Assembly (NCBI GenBank): GCA_944739405.2
Contig: OX123182.2
Span: 46,067,598-46,131,597 of the forward strand
DNA: 64,000 nt
Direction of reading: 5' to 3'
Source: Euclidia mi
Lineage: Eukaryota > Arthropoda > Insecta > Lepidoptera > Erebidae
Shown: positions 1 through 10,639 of the stretch, piece after piece
Numbering within the stretch: position 1 is the first letter of the stretch
How the letters are laid out: each line of letters begins with the position of its first letter
The notes under the pieces: model-generated
Seen by the model: only the letters and a program-made list of their open reading frames with translations
The model's database searches: none
Told to the model about the DNA's origin: nothing
Position numbers and translations under genes: made by a program

Positions 1-1147
1 AATGGAAACTTTGCTATCCTATAGGTTTTAATTTACAATATACCTTAACCTAATTGGCTTATAAAAATTGGTACTTAAACATTTCACACTTTTTCTTTGA
101 AGGACGAATAGAAAACAAAATTACATTAAACATGATACATGATAAGAATTATTGCCTTTTATGTTTTACAAGAGTAATATTATAGTTTTTATAATTTACA
201 AATATTTCGGATCGCGTTCCATTAAATTATTTTATATCAGAAGTATATTAAGCCGGTACACACTTTTAATTAATCTCTAAGTATATTGATAATACTGATA
301 TGTTTCTTACAAGAAAACCTTTCTGATGTCGGATCCTTTTCAAGAGCGTGAGATTTCTTTGAAGCGACATAGGTGCTATTTATAAGTTGCAGATAGCTGT
401 CAAACAAAAATATTTTCTATTGTGTGTGGAGCTTAGTTTATATTTGATTGTATAAGGTTAAAGCTATTGAGAATCCTTTAAAAACATAGCACACTCGCGA
501 CAGTCTTGGAATTATGTTCCATTCTTTTCGCACAAATCCCAAAGAAGAAGGTACACCGTTGACTTCTTTAGTGACCCTCATATATGTTATTTATTTTGTA
601 GCCCATAGAGGCTTGTAAACAATATTTTTGTAGTTTATGTGAGACCGATTTTATTGGGAGTACGCTTTTACGTGTCATTATTTATTTTGTTTCTTCTATT
701 CTAATGCTTATATTTTGGGCCCGCAAAGACATTTGAAATACGTTGCGCTTTATTTCAGGTTATCGGGTCACGTGAAAAGTGGCTTTCGGTTTCTTACTTC
801 CTATTGTCAGGTCTGGAATTTTACTGTCAGTATAATTAAGACATGGATACATTACTACCAAAGATCTTTAAATACTAAGACATAGACAAAGAAGAAAGTT
901 CAATAAATAGTAACGTTTAGATAATTTTATCATAGATATTATTAAATTGTTTATCATTGCTTGCCACAAGAACGCAGGAGTCAACTAAGGATAATTGTTA
1001 TGATAATGGTTAAACCGCTGTTAAGGTGTCCTTAAGCGTTGGCAGCAGACCTTAACTACTTTTATATATTCCACTGAAAGTTTTATGCAACGGCTTGGGG
1101 TGCTATTATAGGAATGCGAACGCTATGTGTTAGGAACCAACGTGAAT
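1..1147. other. AT-rich stretch, no gene seen
   Basis: No reading frame with domain-like composition on either strand and no repeat that I recognise. A diverged non-coding segment or intron of a host gene cannot be excluded. Confidence 0.5.
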
Positions 1148-1209
1148 TAGAAAGATGTTACAATTTGTTGCCGTGTAATCACACGGCAACAAATTGTAAC
1201 ATCTTTCTA
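1148..1209. repeat. Perfect hairpin with 29-bp arms
   Basis: The arms at 1148-1176 and 1181-1209 are exact reverse complements around the 4-base loop AATC. The right arm begins ACACGGCAACAAATTG. No coding frame is inside. It fits a tiny foldback MITE or the remnant of a palindromic insertion; a transcript across it would form a near-perfect stem. The family is not recognised. Confidence 0.85.
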
Positions 1210-1899
1210 GTAGAAGTAGTTGGGAGTTTTCTTGTAGGTATTGCTCTGCTGGGCTTTTTGCTTCGATTTCGATGTTTGAAGTAGAGAAGGTTTCAGTCAG
1301 TCAGTGAGTGAAGTCTAAACATTAATATAAAATATAGTTGTTACTTCACACTAAATATTAAATTGTCTTTCAGATGAACTGTACCTCCATTGCGAGTATC
1401 CCTATATATATTTCGGCTCTATTGTAAAGTCAAAGTCAAAGTCGTTTCAGGGATAATTGATGCTTCTATTATTATTTCAAGACGCACATCAGACAAATGC
1501 AAACTGATGGAATAAATGTTTGAGAGACATTAAAATACATTCTCTTTGAAAGGATTCGCGATACATTTTATAATAGACAGTATACAGTCATTTTGTGAAT
1601 ATTATAGACAGTTTCTTAAGTTCTTTTTTACATAAGTTTGGCTATAATCATTTTAAGATTTACTTAAAAGGATTTTTTTTTTGTCTTCACTTGCACTTAA
1701 CTTTTAGAGTGATAAATATAAAATTGTAACCCCGAATTTAATGATGACTCCATTACGATTCTACAACCATGCGCATAAAAATCATACCACACCTTGAAAG
1801 TTAAATTACTGATACTCTACACGAATCCAATCTAGAACATTAAATCAAGTCAATTCAACGAATACTCATAATATAATTATAATATTCTACCACATTCAC
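1210..1899. other. No gene; short (AAAGTC)n tail near 1425-1443
   Basis: Non-coding AT-rich DNA. A short hexamer-like run of AAAGTC at 1425-1443 resembles the simple tails that end several lepidopteran LINEs, but no LINE body could be recognised beside it. Confidence 0.4.
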
Positions 1900-2130
1900 A
1901 CAACACCATCTAGTCCCTAACTAAGCAGAGCTTGTACTATGGGTACTAGATAATGGATAAACATACATTTATACATTTTTTTTGGTAAATACATACATAT
2001 TATACATAGAAACACCCAGACCAAGACAAACATCCATGTTCATGCACACAAATGTTTGACTTGAGCGGGAATCGAACCCGCGACCTTCGACGTAGCAGTC
2101 GCTTACACTCCCGCTACACCAACCGGCCGT
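1900..2130 (-). mobile_element. tRNA-derived SINE
   Basis: Read on the minus strand, the head has a pol III A-box-like segment (about 2107-2121, TTGGTGTAGCGGGAG) and a B box (about 2067-2080, CGGGTTCGATTCCC). The tRNA fold is degenerate and there is no discriminator or CCA-side acceptor pairing, so it is not a tRNA gene. An AT-rich body follows down to about 1900. Lepidopteran genomes carry many such SINEs. The 3' boundary and subfamily are uncertain. Confidence 0.7.
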
Positions 2131-3370
2131 CATACTATGCTTACTTTTGTCTGCTGTAATTATTTTCCCAAAATTTATTCAACATTTTTATCTGAGTACG
2201 CTCTTCTAAATTGTATCAAAAAGTTAGTACCTACTTTAAACTTGTAGCACATGACATCCCATAAGAGTCGGTCATGCATTTCCAATATTCTTTGTTTCTT
2301 TAGTAATACTACACCGATACCATACAATGGCTTTAATCGAGAGGAAACTTTTCATATTATTCTATATAGTTTGATATGCGATGTCAAACTACCTGGAATA
2401 ATGTGACTACTAGTAGTATTACGTTGCAAAATTATGTTATTCTGTAATCTTGTAAATGATGGGCATAATTATAGAAAACTACCTGGAAGTATGCCAAAAT
2501 ATACACATAGGCTTTCCTCATAAATACACTTTCTGCTGGAGAAAACTGCATATAAAAACGTTATGTAGTATTTTACTTTATCGCGAAGAGGTAGGCATAC
2601 TGCCCTCTGGAGAAAACAGTCTAAAAATCAGTACAGTAGTTTTTGAGTTTATTGCAAACAAGCAGACACACTACGATATGAAAGTATGATTCAATACTCG
2701 TACAGATTCAGTTACTCGGCAAGCCGATCTATGCGTGATACATTAGCTTTACAATAATGTATCTATTATAAGCTAAACTAAGTTTGAAATCCCCCACATA
2801 ATAAACAGACCAACGACTGACCCGAATAATTACGGGTTAGTGCACAACGCAGATGAGTCAATGTTAAATTAATGATTATTACTTGTCAGTGCGAGCGAGA
2901 AAAGAGTTACACGATTTTAATCCCGGTCTCGCAGACATCACAGATGGCGTCAAGAGACTGTCGTCTGACAATTCAATTCCAATTTCAAACTGCAACACAC
3001 TGAAGTATCTATCTAATCACTTTTATGTTAGTCAAATGCGACGCTTTACGGTCTGTGGTCTGTGATGATTCGTATTTTACAAATTTTTTAATCTTTAAAG
3101 TGTAATGTCAATTCAATCCCATTTATTGTTTTATTCGTCAAATTCAACGTCAGTTATCATAAAGTTCTTTCAAACTCACAAACTATTATAAAATTAATTA
3201 CAATCCATTACTTTGAACAAAGTTATGGAGAAACAACAGCCTTATCTTACAAGCAAAGCAAACCCTTTATCTGTCGGATGTCAATAAAAATTCTCTTTGT
3301 CTGAATTTCAGACATTCAGTTTTATAACTACTTTTAAACTACCACGATTTGTACACATACTAATGATTAT
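2131..3370. other. No gene seen
   Basis: Only short frames (60-77 codons at 2456-2689 and 2883-3065) with no recognisable motif, as expected by chance in AT-rich DNA. No repeat family recognised. Confidence 0.5.
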
Positions 3371-3436
3371 GTAACGGGTAGCTGAATCGTGTTAACTAAA
3401 CGAAAAGAAAGATGAAATACCTTTCTACCACGGCTG

Positions 3437-3476
3437 CACTGTGTTTCGTCTAGAACATGCTAGCTGGACAAAAGTC
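3437..3476 (+). repeat. Transib left terminal inverted repeat, RSS-like
   Basis: The heptamer CACTGTG (3437-3443) is followed by 24 bases and then ACAAAAGTC (3468-3476). This heptamer/spacer/A-rich nonamer order resembles the V(D)J recombination signal. The first 37 bases match the right end with about 2 differences. Confidence 0.8.
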
Positions 3477-3692
3477 ATTGTCTAATTACCTGAAATTTAT
3501 TACCTGAGCCTTTTACCAAATACCCAGGTGCCCCAATTCTGAGAATTGTTTTGGACACGTGTCAACTACTGATAAGGTAATGAGGTTAGTATATAAGGAA
3601 AGGGTAAGAAAACCACTTATTAATTGCATTTTTGCGTGTACGGAAGTAACAACCTATGTCAGTGAGTTTAAGTTTTTTCAAAAGTGTTAGTG

Positions 3693-4705
3693 ATGGATCT
3701 TCAAGTTAAAGGTATGTTCTTTTTATTTCTAATAAGAAAATAGGTTTACATTTCCCCATTTTTTTTAAATAGCTCGAGTTTAAAGAAGTTTGTCAAATTT
3801 TGATGATTTTCTGAATTCATTGGACTAGAAACTACTTGTACCCGGGCTAGATTTTATATATAGCATAGCCATATCTGTTAGCTTTTAAATTTTAGTCATC
3901 TTAGCCTGCACACTTGAGTACAACTTTGTCATTTTGTCTGTTTTCTAGAATACGAATTCTCAGTCTCGAAAATGGAGTTTTTTGATGAATGGCAGAAACA
4001 TGCTAAAGAGTGTATGAGTTTATAGTGATGAAACATGATCTTGTTCATATCACGGAAGCATCTGAGCGGGAAATTAAAATGACAATTGGAAGAGTGTCAT
4101 CCAATTACACAGAAAAATGGGAAAAATGTGGGAAATGCCGTAATCGCTTCCTGACTAAGAATTCTGAGTGGTTGTCTGGGGATTTTACATTCAAAGCATC
4201 TGTCCACCTCTCAACACCATCATCATCAAGTAAGAGTTCGATTCGTGGACGTCCATCAATAGATTTTCCTGAAGCAAGTGAAAAAACGAAAAGGAGACGC
4301 GTGGAGGACCTACTACACACGCGAGATGTAAACCAGCTAGTAGCCGCTGCTGAAATATCGGCACGATTATCCGGACATCGGAATTTGGCTACTGTGATTA
4401 AAGAAGCAAGCCATAGTCCGGAAAAGTGCCAAGAAATGAAAAGATATGTGGGTGAAAAGGTACGCGAACAACCAAGATGTTTGTCCAAAGAGGAGGCTTT
4501 GGCATATTATGTGGATGCCAAATCCTTGAGCCACTCTTATAAACAAATGAGGAAATGGAGCATCAAGGCAGGACACCAGGTATTCCCATCATTTTATAGT
4601 GTTAGGCAGGCAAAAATTGAATGCTACCCTCCCGAGGAACAGATTTTTATAAGCGAAACGCGTGCAGAAATTAAACTTCAGGCGGTTTTAAATAAAAACA
4701 GCTGA
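3693..4705 (+). pseudogene. Transib transposase, N-terminal part (broken)
   Basis: A possible first exon is 3693-3711 (ATG GAT CTT ...), with a GTATGT donor at 3712 and a pyrimidine-rich acceptor ending in AG at 3948. The frame then runs to a stop at about 4026. The main open frame (4010-4705, 231 codons) starts in a different register, so a small frameshift lies near 4010-4016. That frame holds a CGKC cysteine pair (about residue 40), a Ser-rich linker, a basic segment KTKRRR, and a mostly helical region. It stops at 4705 after LNKNS, well before any catalytic core. The order resembles the N-terminal half of Transib transposases, inferred from the RAG1-like part downstream. No neighbouring host gene. 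Confidence 0.7.
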
Positions 4706-4722
4706 ACGTCTAATTTAGCTTC

Positions 4723-4753
4723 TAGCTCCACAAATGTTACATTTGTGGAGCTA
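4723..4753. repeat. 15-bp-arm palindrome at the transposase break
   Basis: The arms TAGCTCCACAAATGT (4723-4737) and ACATTTGTGGAGCTA (4739-4753) are exact reverse complements around one base. The palindrome lies exactly where the N- and C-terminal transposase parts meet, so it may be the scar of the internal deletion. Confidence 0.85.
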
Positions 4754-5607
4754 CTCCTAAATTTATCAATGATGAGTCTAGGGAATTTGTTGTAAATAAG
4801 GAAACTCTTGGTTTTGGTATATCTCCCCTTCACGCTTGGATCCGGTCTTTTGAATGTTTGCTTCACATAAGCTATCGTCTTGAAGTTAAGAAATGGCAAC
4901 TTCGAGGTCAAAGTGACAAAGAAAATGTGAAGCAACGTTCGGCTCGTATCCAAGAAAGGTTTAAGGTTGAAATGGGTTTAATTGTAGATAAACCAAAACC
5001 AGGATTTGGTAATACGAATGATGGGAATACTGCTCGTCGGTTTTTTGAGAATCCTGAACAGGCTTCAGATATTACAGGTGTAGATGTGACACTAATTAAG
5101 AACTTTGGCACTATCCTTAGAACTTTAGCTTCGGGTTACGATATTGATGTTGTTAAATTTAATTCTTTTACACAGGACACAATTTTTTTTTATCTTAGTC
5201 TCTATTCGTGGTATAAAATGCCTGTTACTGTGCACAAAATTCTTGTGCACAGTGTAGAAATTGTGAGATCGGCTCTTTTACCTATTGGGCAGCTTTCTGA
5301 AGAAGCTCAGGAAGCGCGTAATAAGGATTATAGGAGGTTCCGGGAGCACAATACTCGAAAATATTCACGTATTGCCACGAATAGGGATTTACTTAATATG
5401 TTGCTAATTACATCTGATCCTGTAATAAATGGCCTTAGGGAAGTGCCGAAAAAACCGACGAGTAAACTTCCTACTGAGATTTTAGAATTAATTATACCCC
5501 CTCCTGTACATGTAAGGTCTAGTGTAAGTCATTGTAGTTCTCATCAAAATATGTCAGATTATATGGTAGATGATTCTTCAGAAGAAGAATTTAGTGTTGC
5601 AGAATAA
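4726..5607 (+). pseudogene. Transib transposase, C-terminal RAG1-like part
   Basis: The frame is open from 4726, just after an in-frame TAG, to 5607. No ATG starts it; it is the downstream part of a protein whose middle is deleted. Recognisable blocks are an upstream LHAWIR.FECL segment, GNTNDGNTARRFF, and a block ending LPIGQLSEEAQEARNK. That last block aligns with the region of RAG1 around its third catalytic acidic residue (RAG1 SEGNES.NK), and the following RRFREHNTRK matches the RAG1 RRFRKMNAR pattern. The candidate catalytic Glu codon is at 5299-5301. An acidic C-terminal tail (DDSSEEEF) follows. The family is confident; activity is not expected without the two upstream Asp residues. 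Confidence 0.82.
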
Positions 5608-5975
5608 ATAGAAGTTGTAAATAATATTTTACTAATGTTTTTTAAGCTGTGTACCTTATCAAACTTTATTATTAGTTGTCAACATATTGTTTTTTAACTG
5701 CATATTTTTAAGTAAAATGTATTGTTATTGAGTAGGTAGTAATAATGCCCTATTATGTAATTAGAAGCCAAGTCCTTAGTAACACAATATTTTATGACTA
5801 TTGTTTTTTTTTTTTCATTGTTATTTTTTACCTGTCTGACAATAAAAGATTAATTGCTATTATATTTCTTTTTGTTGGCACACGTGACCCTACCTCCTGT
5901 TTTTTGGTGTTATATGCGCTAATACCCCATTAGAATATCATAACAAAGCCGTACGAACTAAAAAACCTCAATAAA

Positions 5976-6015
5976 TAATTTTGTTCAGCTAGCATGTTCT
6001 AGACGAACCACAGTG
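5976..6015 (-). repeat. Transib right terminal inverted repeat, RSS-like
   Basis: On the minus strand: heptamer CACTGTG (6015 to 6009), 24 bases, then ACAAAATTA (5984 to 5976). It mirrors the left end in sequence and spacing. Confidence 0.8.
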
Positions 6016-6105
6016 GGCTGGTGTAACCCATGCCCAAACGTCGGGGCAAATAGAAAGGTATTTCATCTTTCTTTTCGTTTAATTTACAGGATTCAGACCC
6101 GTTAC

Positions 6106-6429
6106 ACCATCATTATTATTCAGTTTTATGATAAAGAGTTCTAGAGTCTTGATCCTAAAGTTTGTAAAATTTTGACGATAAATGTTTTAAGCTAAAATAT
6201 TTGCGCTTTGTTCAATGAGAATGCTGAAGCGGCTAAACAATGAGACAATATTTTGAAGTTTATTTACTCAGCGGCATCGCTTTTATATTACATTCAAACA
6301 CAAAAGACGATAAGCTTAGTGACATAATAAGAGAAATTTCGTAATCTTTAAAATTATATTCTGAATAAAGTTGTTAAGCATTAAATACCACAATGTATTT
6401 CTGTGCTGTATTTATAATTATCTTATTTA
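6106..6429. other. No gene seen
   Basis: AT-rich, no frame or repeat recognised. Confidence 0.45.
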
Positions 6430-6600
6430 GTATTTTTTTATGTATTAAGTGGCAAACGATCAGATAGATTGCCTGAAGGCAAGCGATTACTGGCGCCCAT
6501 GGATACAAGCAACACCAAAGGAATCACAATTGCGCCCCTTGGGTTAGCAAAAGGGATAGAAGAAGAAGTGGGATGAGGAATAAGGAACATAAAAAAAATA
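6430..6600 (-). mobile_element. 3' end of a Zenon/CR1-like LINE (fragment)
   Basis: The segment with AAGTGGCAAACGATCAGA and GCGCCCATGGATACAAGCAA resembles the 3' ends at 18.7 kb and 31.85 kb, the first of which is attached to a Zenon-like reverse transcriptase. Only the terminal about 170 bp are present; coding sequence is absent. Confidence 0.6.
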
Positions 6601-6760
6601 ATTAGTGATATGCAGCATGGTATTACATTGGTTTGACCTAAGCTATTTATGTCATGCCATTTTTAGTACGAGTTAGGCGCATAGGACATTCGTTTATTGA
6701 TTAGTGACTTTTTCACTACCACAGAAACGAATAAGTATATATTTCACTATAACTAGGTTT

Positions 6761-7150
6761 GCCGTGTGGTTGACGGCATAGAATACAAGTGTCACCACCC
6801 CCTATCTTCCCGTGGGTGTCGTAAGAGGCGACTAAGGGATAACACGATGCAAATACCATCTTTGCGTAGAGACGGAAAACTCGACATCAAACCCTATATG
6901 ACTGCTTCGTTGGTCTCGCGGCATAAATGTGCGCGTGGGATCAGGAGGTCCCGGGTTCGATTCCTGGGTCGGGCAGTGTTATTGGGTTTTTCTGTCACGA
7001 AATTCTCAGTAGCAGCACGGAGTCTGGAAATGTGCCCGGTACGGCAATAGGCTCGCCCCTTATTACGTGGGACTAAAGTACTTATATCTGGCGAAAAGTG
7101 GGTGTAGAAATACACCTCTGCCTACCCCTTCGGGGATAAAAGGCGTGACG
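6761..7150 (+). mobile_element. Composite SINE, copy 1
   Basis: A close match to the copy at 17964-18373. Three parts are visible. The first about 140 bp (GCCGTGTGGTTGACGGCA...) is also found, diverged and reversed, at 15.2-15.35 kb. A tRNA-like head follows with A box TTGGTCTCGCGGC and B box GGGTTCGATTCC (about 6954-6965). The tail contains GTGCCCGGTACGGCAATAGG and CCTACCCCTTCGGGG and ends at GCGTGACGATAT. The copy at 53.3-53.6 kb lacks the first part, so the tRNA-like SINE is the core and the first part is an extension. Confidence 0.75.
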
Positions 7151-7177
7151 ATATAATAATAATAATAATAATAATAA
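7151..7177. repeat. (ATA)n microsatellite
   Basis: About nine ATA/AAT units between the SINE end and the minus-strand LINE 3' end. It reads as (TTA)n on the minus strand, a common LINE tail type. Confidence 0.85.
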
Positions 7178-8990
7178 ATTTATTTCTCAAAAAACACAGA
7201 TACAAATAGTATTCTTATAATATTAAATAAAACTTACGGCTAATAGTGTTCAATGAATTGGGAAGAACACCAGACTCCTGTACTAGTTAAAAACTGTATC
7301 ACAGGCAGTTGGGTCCCTCTTAACAAATTTGTTGATTTGTATTTTATCAATACAGCAATATAATTACACAATTAGGCAGTATACAATATAATCAATAAAT
7401 AAAACTAAGTTACTAATTATTAGGTACCTATTCATAATCATTGATCGTATATTAGAATCAATGTATTACGTGTTGTGCATGATAAACAAAACTGCAATTG
7501 ACTTGGAAAACTGCGGGTCAGCAGAATCGCAAATAATGTCAGTGTTAGACAATTTAGCATTTATTTACCTATTTAGTTACGTGCACTTATAAACTAGATG
7601 AAACAATGTTATGTTAGTAGGTCAATGTTCGAATGAGGTGTTAACTTTATAAAATAGTAGATGAAATATACGTATTGTCTTATTAAAATGAGTATGGTGT
7701 ATTCTATACAGAGAACTTAGGTATCTCCATAATCAATGGTATTGATGTACCTCTTCTCGGCCATTATTTTCGCTGGACAGTCAATGCTTCCTGTAATATG
7801 TTTGCTCGGCTTTTTGTAGTGCAAGCATGTAGCACACTGTGGTTCTTCTGCCTTTTTCGCGCAATCCTTTATAGAGTGGCCTCGATCACCGCAATGTCCA
7901 CAGATGTATGTAGCCTCCCGACAAGTCTTAGCGGCATGGCCATATTGCTGGCACTTAAAACATCGCGTAACCAATGTGAAGTCTTTTACAGGGCATGAAG
8001 ACCAGTTAACGAATACTCTATCTTTAGTAATGAGAGCTTTCCTGATTTCTGCAGAGACCTCTATAATGTAGTTGCAGGTCTCACCGTCTTTCTTGCCCGA
8101 CTTGTGGCTTAATCTTACGGAATCGAAAAACGTCTCGAGATTGCAACTCGGCAACACATCGGCTAGATTTTGGTGGTACAGGCAAGTAAATACTTCCTTT
8201 TCTTGCATTGATGTGGGCACACCTATAACTACCACCCTTGGCTTCCGCTTATGAGGCTCGTCGATTTTAAGGCCTGAGTTCGTGAGCTGCACTGACTGTT
8301 TGAGCTTCTGTATATCGTCTTTAGTGTCAGTGCTGATTATAACACCGCCGTTTTTTATCTTATGTAGGCCGCGTACGTGAAGCTTCATCTGCTCAGGACT
8401 GATAATTTTTTGGACGAGAGATTTTGTGTCGTCACTTGATTTCAATTTATCTTCAGGATAAATGGCTATGGTATTCAATTTAGTCGGCTGAATATAATTG
8501 TTGGTACCTTTCTTTACCATATCAGCAAAAGACTTGGTAACTGGAAGTTTCGACGATTCTTCAACGGTCCGTTTAAGGTTCTCCAGCTGATGTGAAAGGT
8601 CAACTTTTTCTTCAAGGGATTGTATTGACGAATAAGCTTGGACTGTTCTTATTTTCAAGGACTGGTACCGTACTGCCATATGAGATTTTGCGTTGTCAAC
8701 TTTACGGCATAGATAATTAATTCTCAGTTTCTGCTCCGTGTTCATCTTACCCTCAGATACAATAGAACATATCTCATTGAGGCTTTGTTCAATGATCGTC
8801 ATCCAGGACTGGATTTCCGGAGTGGGCATCACATCGTGAACATCTTCACCTTGACTCGGCGCATTAGGTCTCGTTGGGGGTGCAGGTGCGGGCCCTACCG
8901 GCGGTGTAGGAGGCGGGGAGCGCGCGGTCTTGCTACTCCTGTTGAAGGGGCTGCTATCCATTTTGTATTTCGGTTTTCTAATTACGCGTC
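7160..8990 (-). mobile_element. LINE copy with ORF1 and 3' end but no ORF2
   Basis: On the minus strand: a gag-like ORF1 (8961-7717), then about 550 bp without coding potential, then an end GAGAAATAAATT followed by (TTA)n. A complete LINE of this kind should have about 3 kb of endonuclease/reverse-transcriptase sequence after ORF1; none is visible. Either ORF2 was deleted, or this is an ORF1-only derivative spread by another element's machinery, like mammalian HAL1 in structure. The 5' limit near 8990 is approximate. Confidence 0.7.
7717..8961 (-). CDS. LINE ORF1, gag-like zinc-knuckle protein
   Basis: A 414-codon open frame from an ATG at 8961 to a stop at 7717, with no internal break. The N-terminal about 40 residues are Pro-rich (SPPPTPPVGPAPAPPTRP). 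A helical, likely coiled-coil middle follows (about residues 50-145), then a basic region. Three C-terminal zinc knuckles follow: CFKCQQYGHAAKTC (334-347), CGHCGDRGHSIKDC (354-367) and a variant CATC...H...C (376-395). This is the layout of ORF1 proteins of Jockey/R1/LOA-type LINEs, which bind element RNA in cytoplasmic particles. The intact frame suggests recent insertion or selection, but there is no ORF2 beside it. Clade not resolved. Confidence 0.85.
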   Translation of the reverse strand: MDSSPFNRSSKTARSPPPTPPVGPAPAPPTRPNAPSQGEDVHDVMPTPEIQSWMTIIEQSLNEICSIVSEGKMNTEQKLRINYLCRKVDNAKSHMAVRYQSLKIRTVQAYSSIQSLEEKVDLSHQLENLKRTVEESSKLPVTKSFADMVKKGTNNYIQPTKLNTIAIYPEDKLKSSDDTKSLVQKIISPEQMKLHVRGLHKIKNGGVIISTDTKDDIQKLKQSVQLTNSGLKIDEPHKRKPRVVVIGVPTSMQEKEVFTCLYHQNLADVLPSCNLETFFDSVRLSHKSGKKDGETCNYIIEVSAEIRKALITKDRVFVNWSSCPVKDFTLVTRCFKCQQYGHAAKTCREATYICGHCGDRGHSIKDCAKKAEEPQCATCLHYKKPSKHITGSIDCPAKIMAEKRYINTIDYGDT

Positions 8991-10639
8991 AGACATATTC
9001 ATGTTATGTCTATGCACATTACACATGTATAACACTTAGTAGGTCACGATTCAGCAAGTTATTTGTTAATTTTAATACTTATTTTAAACACGTCTGTACT
9101 CAACGAAGGTATGTTATTAGGTCCAATATGATATGTATGATATGTATCCAGTATGATATGTATGTATGTATGTATGTGTAACTAGGAATATACAGGAAAA
9201 CAAGTACAGACTAGTAATACCTAATTACTATATGGGATCATAAAAAAATTCGTTCCATATGGATATTGAACCCACGGTCTTCGATGTAATATAAGCGAGA
9301 AATTTCACTCATAGCGAATCAAAGGACAATGGCAGATCTCCATACATCAAAATGTCTGAAATTAAATTGAAGCGAACAGTAATAAAAAATATATCAAAAA
9401 ATTTGGCGTAAGTAACAAAGTCTATAAATGATTCTATTTTCACTCTGGAAAGGTGGAAAAAGAATATATCGGTGTTTGAATTTTTGGTTATGAATGAACA
9501 ATGTAGGTAAAAGGAAAGTTATAGTATGAAAGTTAAACAATGTAGGTAGGTACGTTTGAATTGTCAAATGACATATGTCAGATTGACATCAAAACGCGGA
9601 AGTATTTTGTAGCATCTAACTGTGACAGCCAAAGACAAAAGCAGAGCTGCACATTTCAAATTGATTTTATGTGAAATCGATACAACTTTAAAACGATGCT
9701 GTGACGTTTTTATTTGATTTAAACGTTGTTTTGCTTCAAAAATATTAGCTTATTGATATATTGTTGATTAAATAGTAAATAACTGCATTTTAAACTAAAC
9801 CAACTCTATAAAGGTCGATCGTATTGATTACTTATTTAATAATCGATACGGATATAGCACTCACATCTATTCATGTCACACCATTATATATGGCAACAAT
9901 CAAATAATAAAGTATTCGTAATCAATTGGAATGCTTTTTATCATCATAAAATACTCCAGCTTTAACGAGATAAAGTGAAAATATTAAAAATCTTAGAGAA
10001 AAAAACAATTTGTTTTGTTCATATGAAGTTTAAGGTCGCCACAACAAACCCAGACCAAATTCTGCCATTATTCTTTCAAATTACACAACAATCTTAAGTA
10101 CTCAACGAGAAAACCACCATTATAACAAGCTGAAAACTGAACGAAAATATTAATATAGCTACTAAATAACGATGAGTTGCGAACATAATAACGGTAATAG
10201 TACCCCATCCATTAATCGATATCTCCATAGGAAAATTAACACCGTCTACGTTATTACTATTTTGTTTCTTGCGCAATACAGTGTGATAAATATATTGTAC
10301 TCTAGTTATTTGTAACTAGAGTAACAATTATCTGTTATAAGTTATTGAAATATTCTTCTTCGTATTACCTCCATAATTATCCGTTGTTTTATTTATAATA
10401 TTCTGACGTAATATACAATAATATTTAAATTATTATTAGCGCTATGCGTAAACAGTGTAGTTGTATAAACTAATATATTTGTGTTGAACTTGGTGGAATA
10501 ACCAATAACTTAATATAATTACATTAGCACGGTGTTGTTCCCCTTTGTACAATAAGATTTATGAGCAAATAAAAATTCTTTAGCCGTCAGCTTAACATAA
10601 CATAACACAAGGTTATTCTATAGCGAGCAAAATAAAGAT
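8991..10639. other. No gene; GTATGTAT-rich patch at 9120-9180
   Basis: AT-rich and non-coding. A cluster of GATATGTAT/GTAT repeats lies at about 9125-9178. A weak reversed B-box-like segment near 9262-9275 is too degenerate to call. Confidence 0.45.

Larger units (their letters stand above)
3437..6015 (+). mobile_element. Transib DNA transposon, internally deleted
   Basis: Both ends begin with the heptamer CACTGTG, which fits the Transib terminal consensus CACWRTG. The flanks carry an identical 5-bp duplication GGCTG (3432-3436 and 6016-6020); 5-bp GC-rich duplications are typical of Transib. The interior encodes two pieces of a RAG1-related transposase on the plus strand (3693-4705 and 4726-5607). 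Total length is about 2.58 kb. The middle of the transposase, where the first catalytic aspartates should lie, is missing, so this copy should not be autonomous. It could still be mobilised in trans because both ends look intact. Confidence 0.88.
3371..6105. mobile_element. Old inverted-repeat MITE, interrupted by a Transib element
   Basis: The left arm 3371-3427 (GTAACGGGT...) and the right arm 6051-6105 are near-perfect reverse complements; the inner part of each arm reads AAACGAAAAGAAAGATGAAA. Without the Transib at 3437-6015 and one copy of its GGCTG duplication, the host MITE would be only about 150 bp. Its own target duplication is not clear. The arms differ by small indels and substitutions, so it is older than the insertion it received. 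No coding capacity of its own. Confidence 0.8.

Noticed and set aside
2060..2130. tRNA gene on the minus strand
   Set aside because: A and B boxes are present, but stems do not pair and the sequence continues into an AT-rich SINE body.
4105..4488. 127-codon minus-strand frame
   Set aside because: Shadow of the Transib transposase frame.
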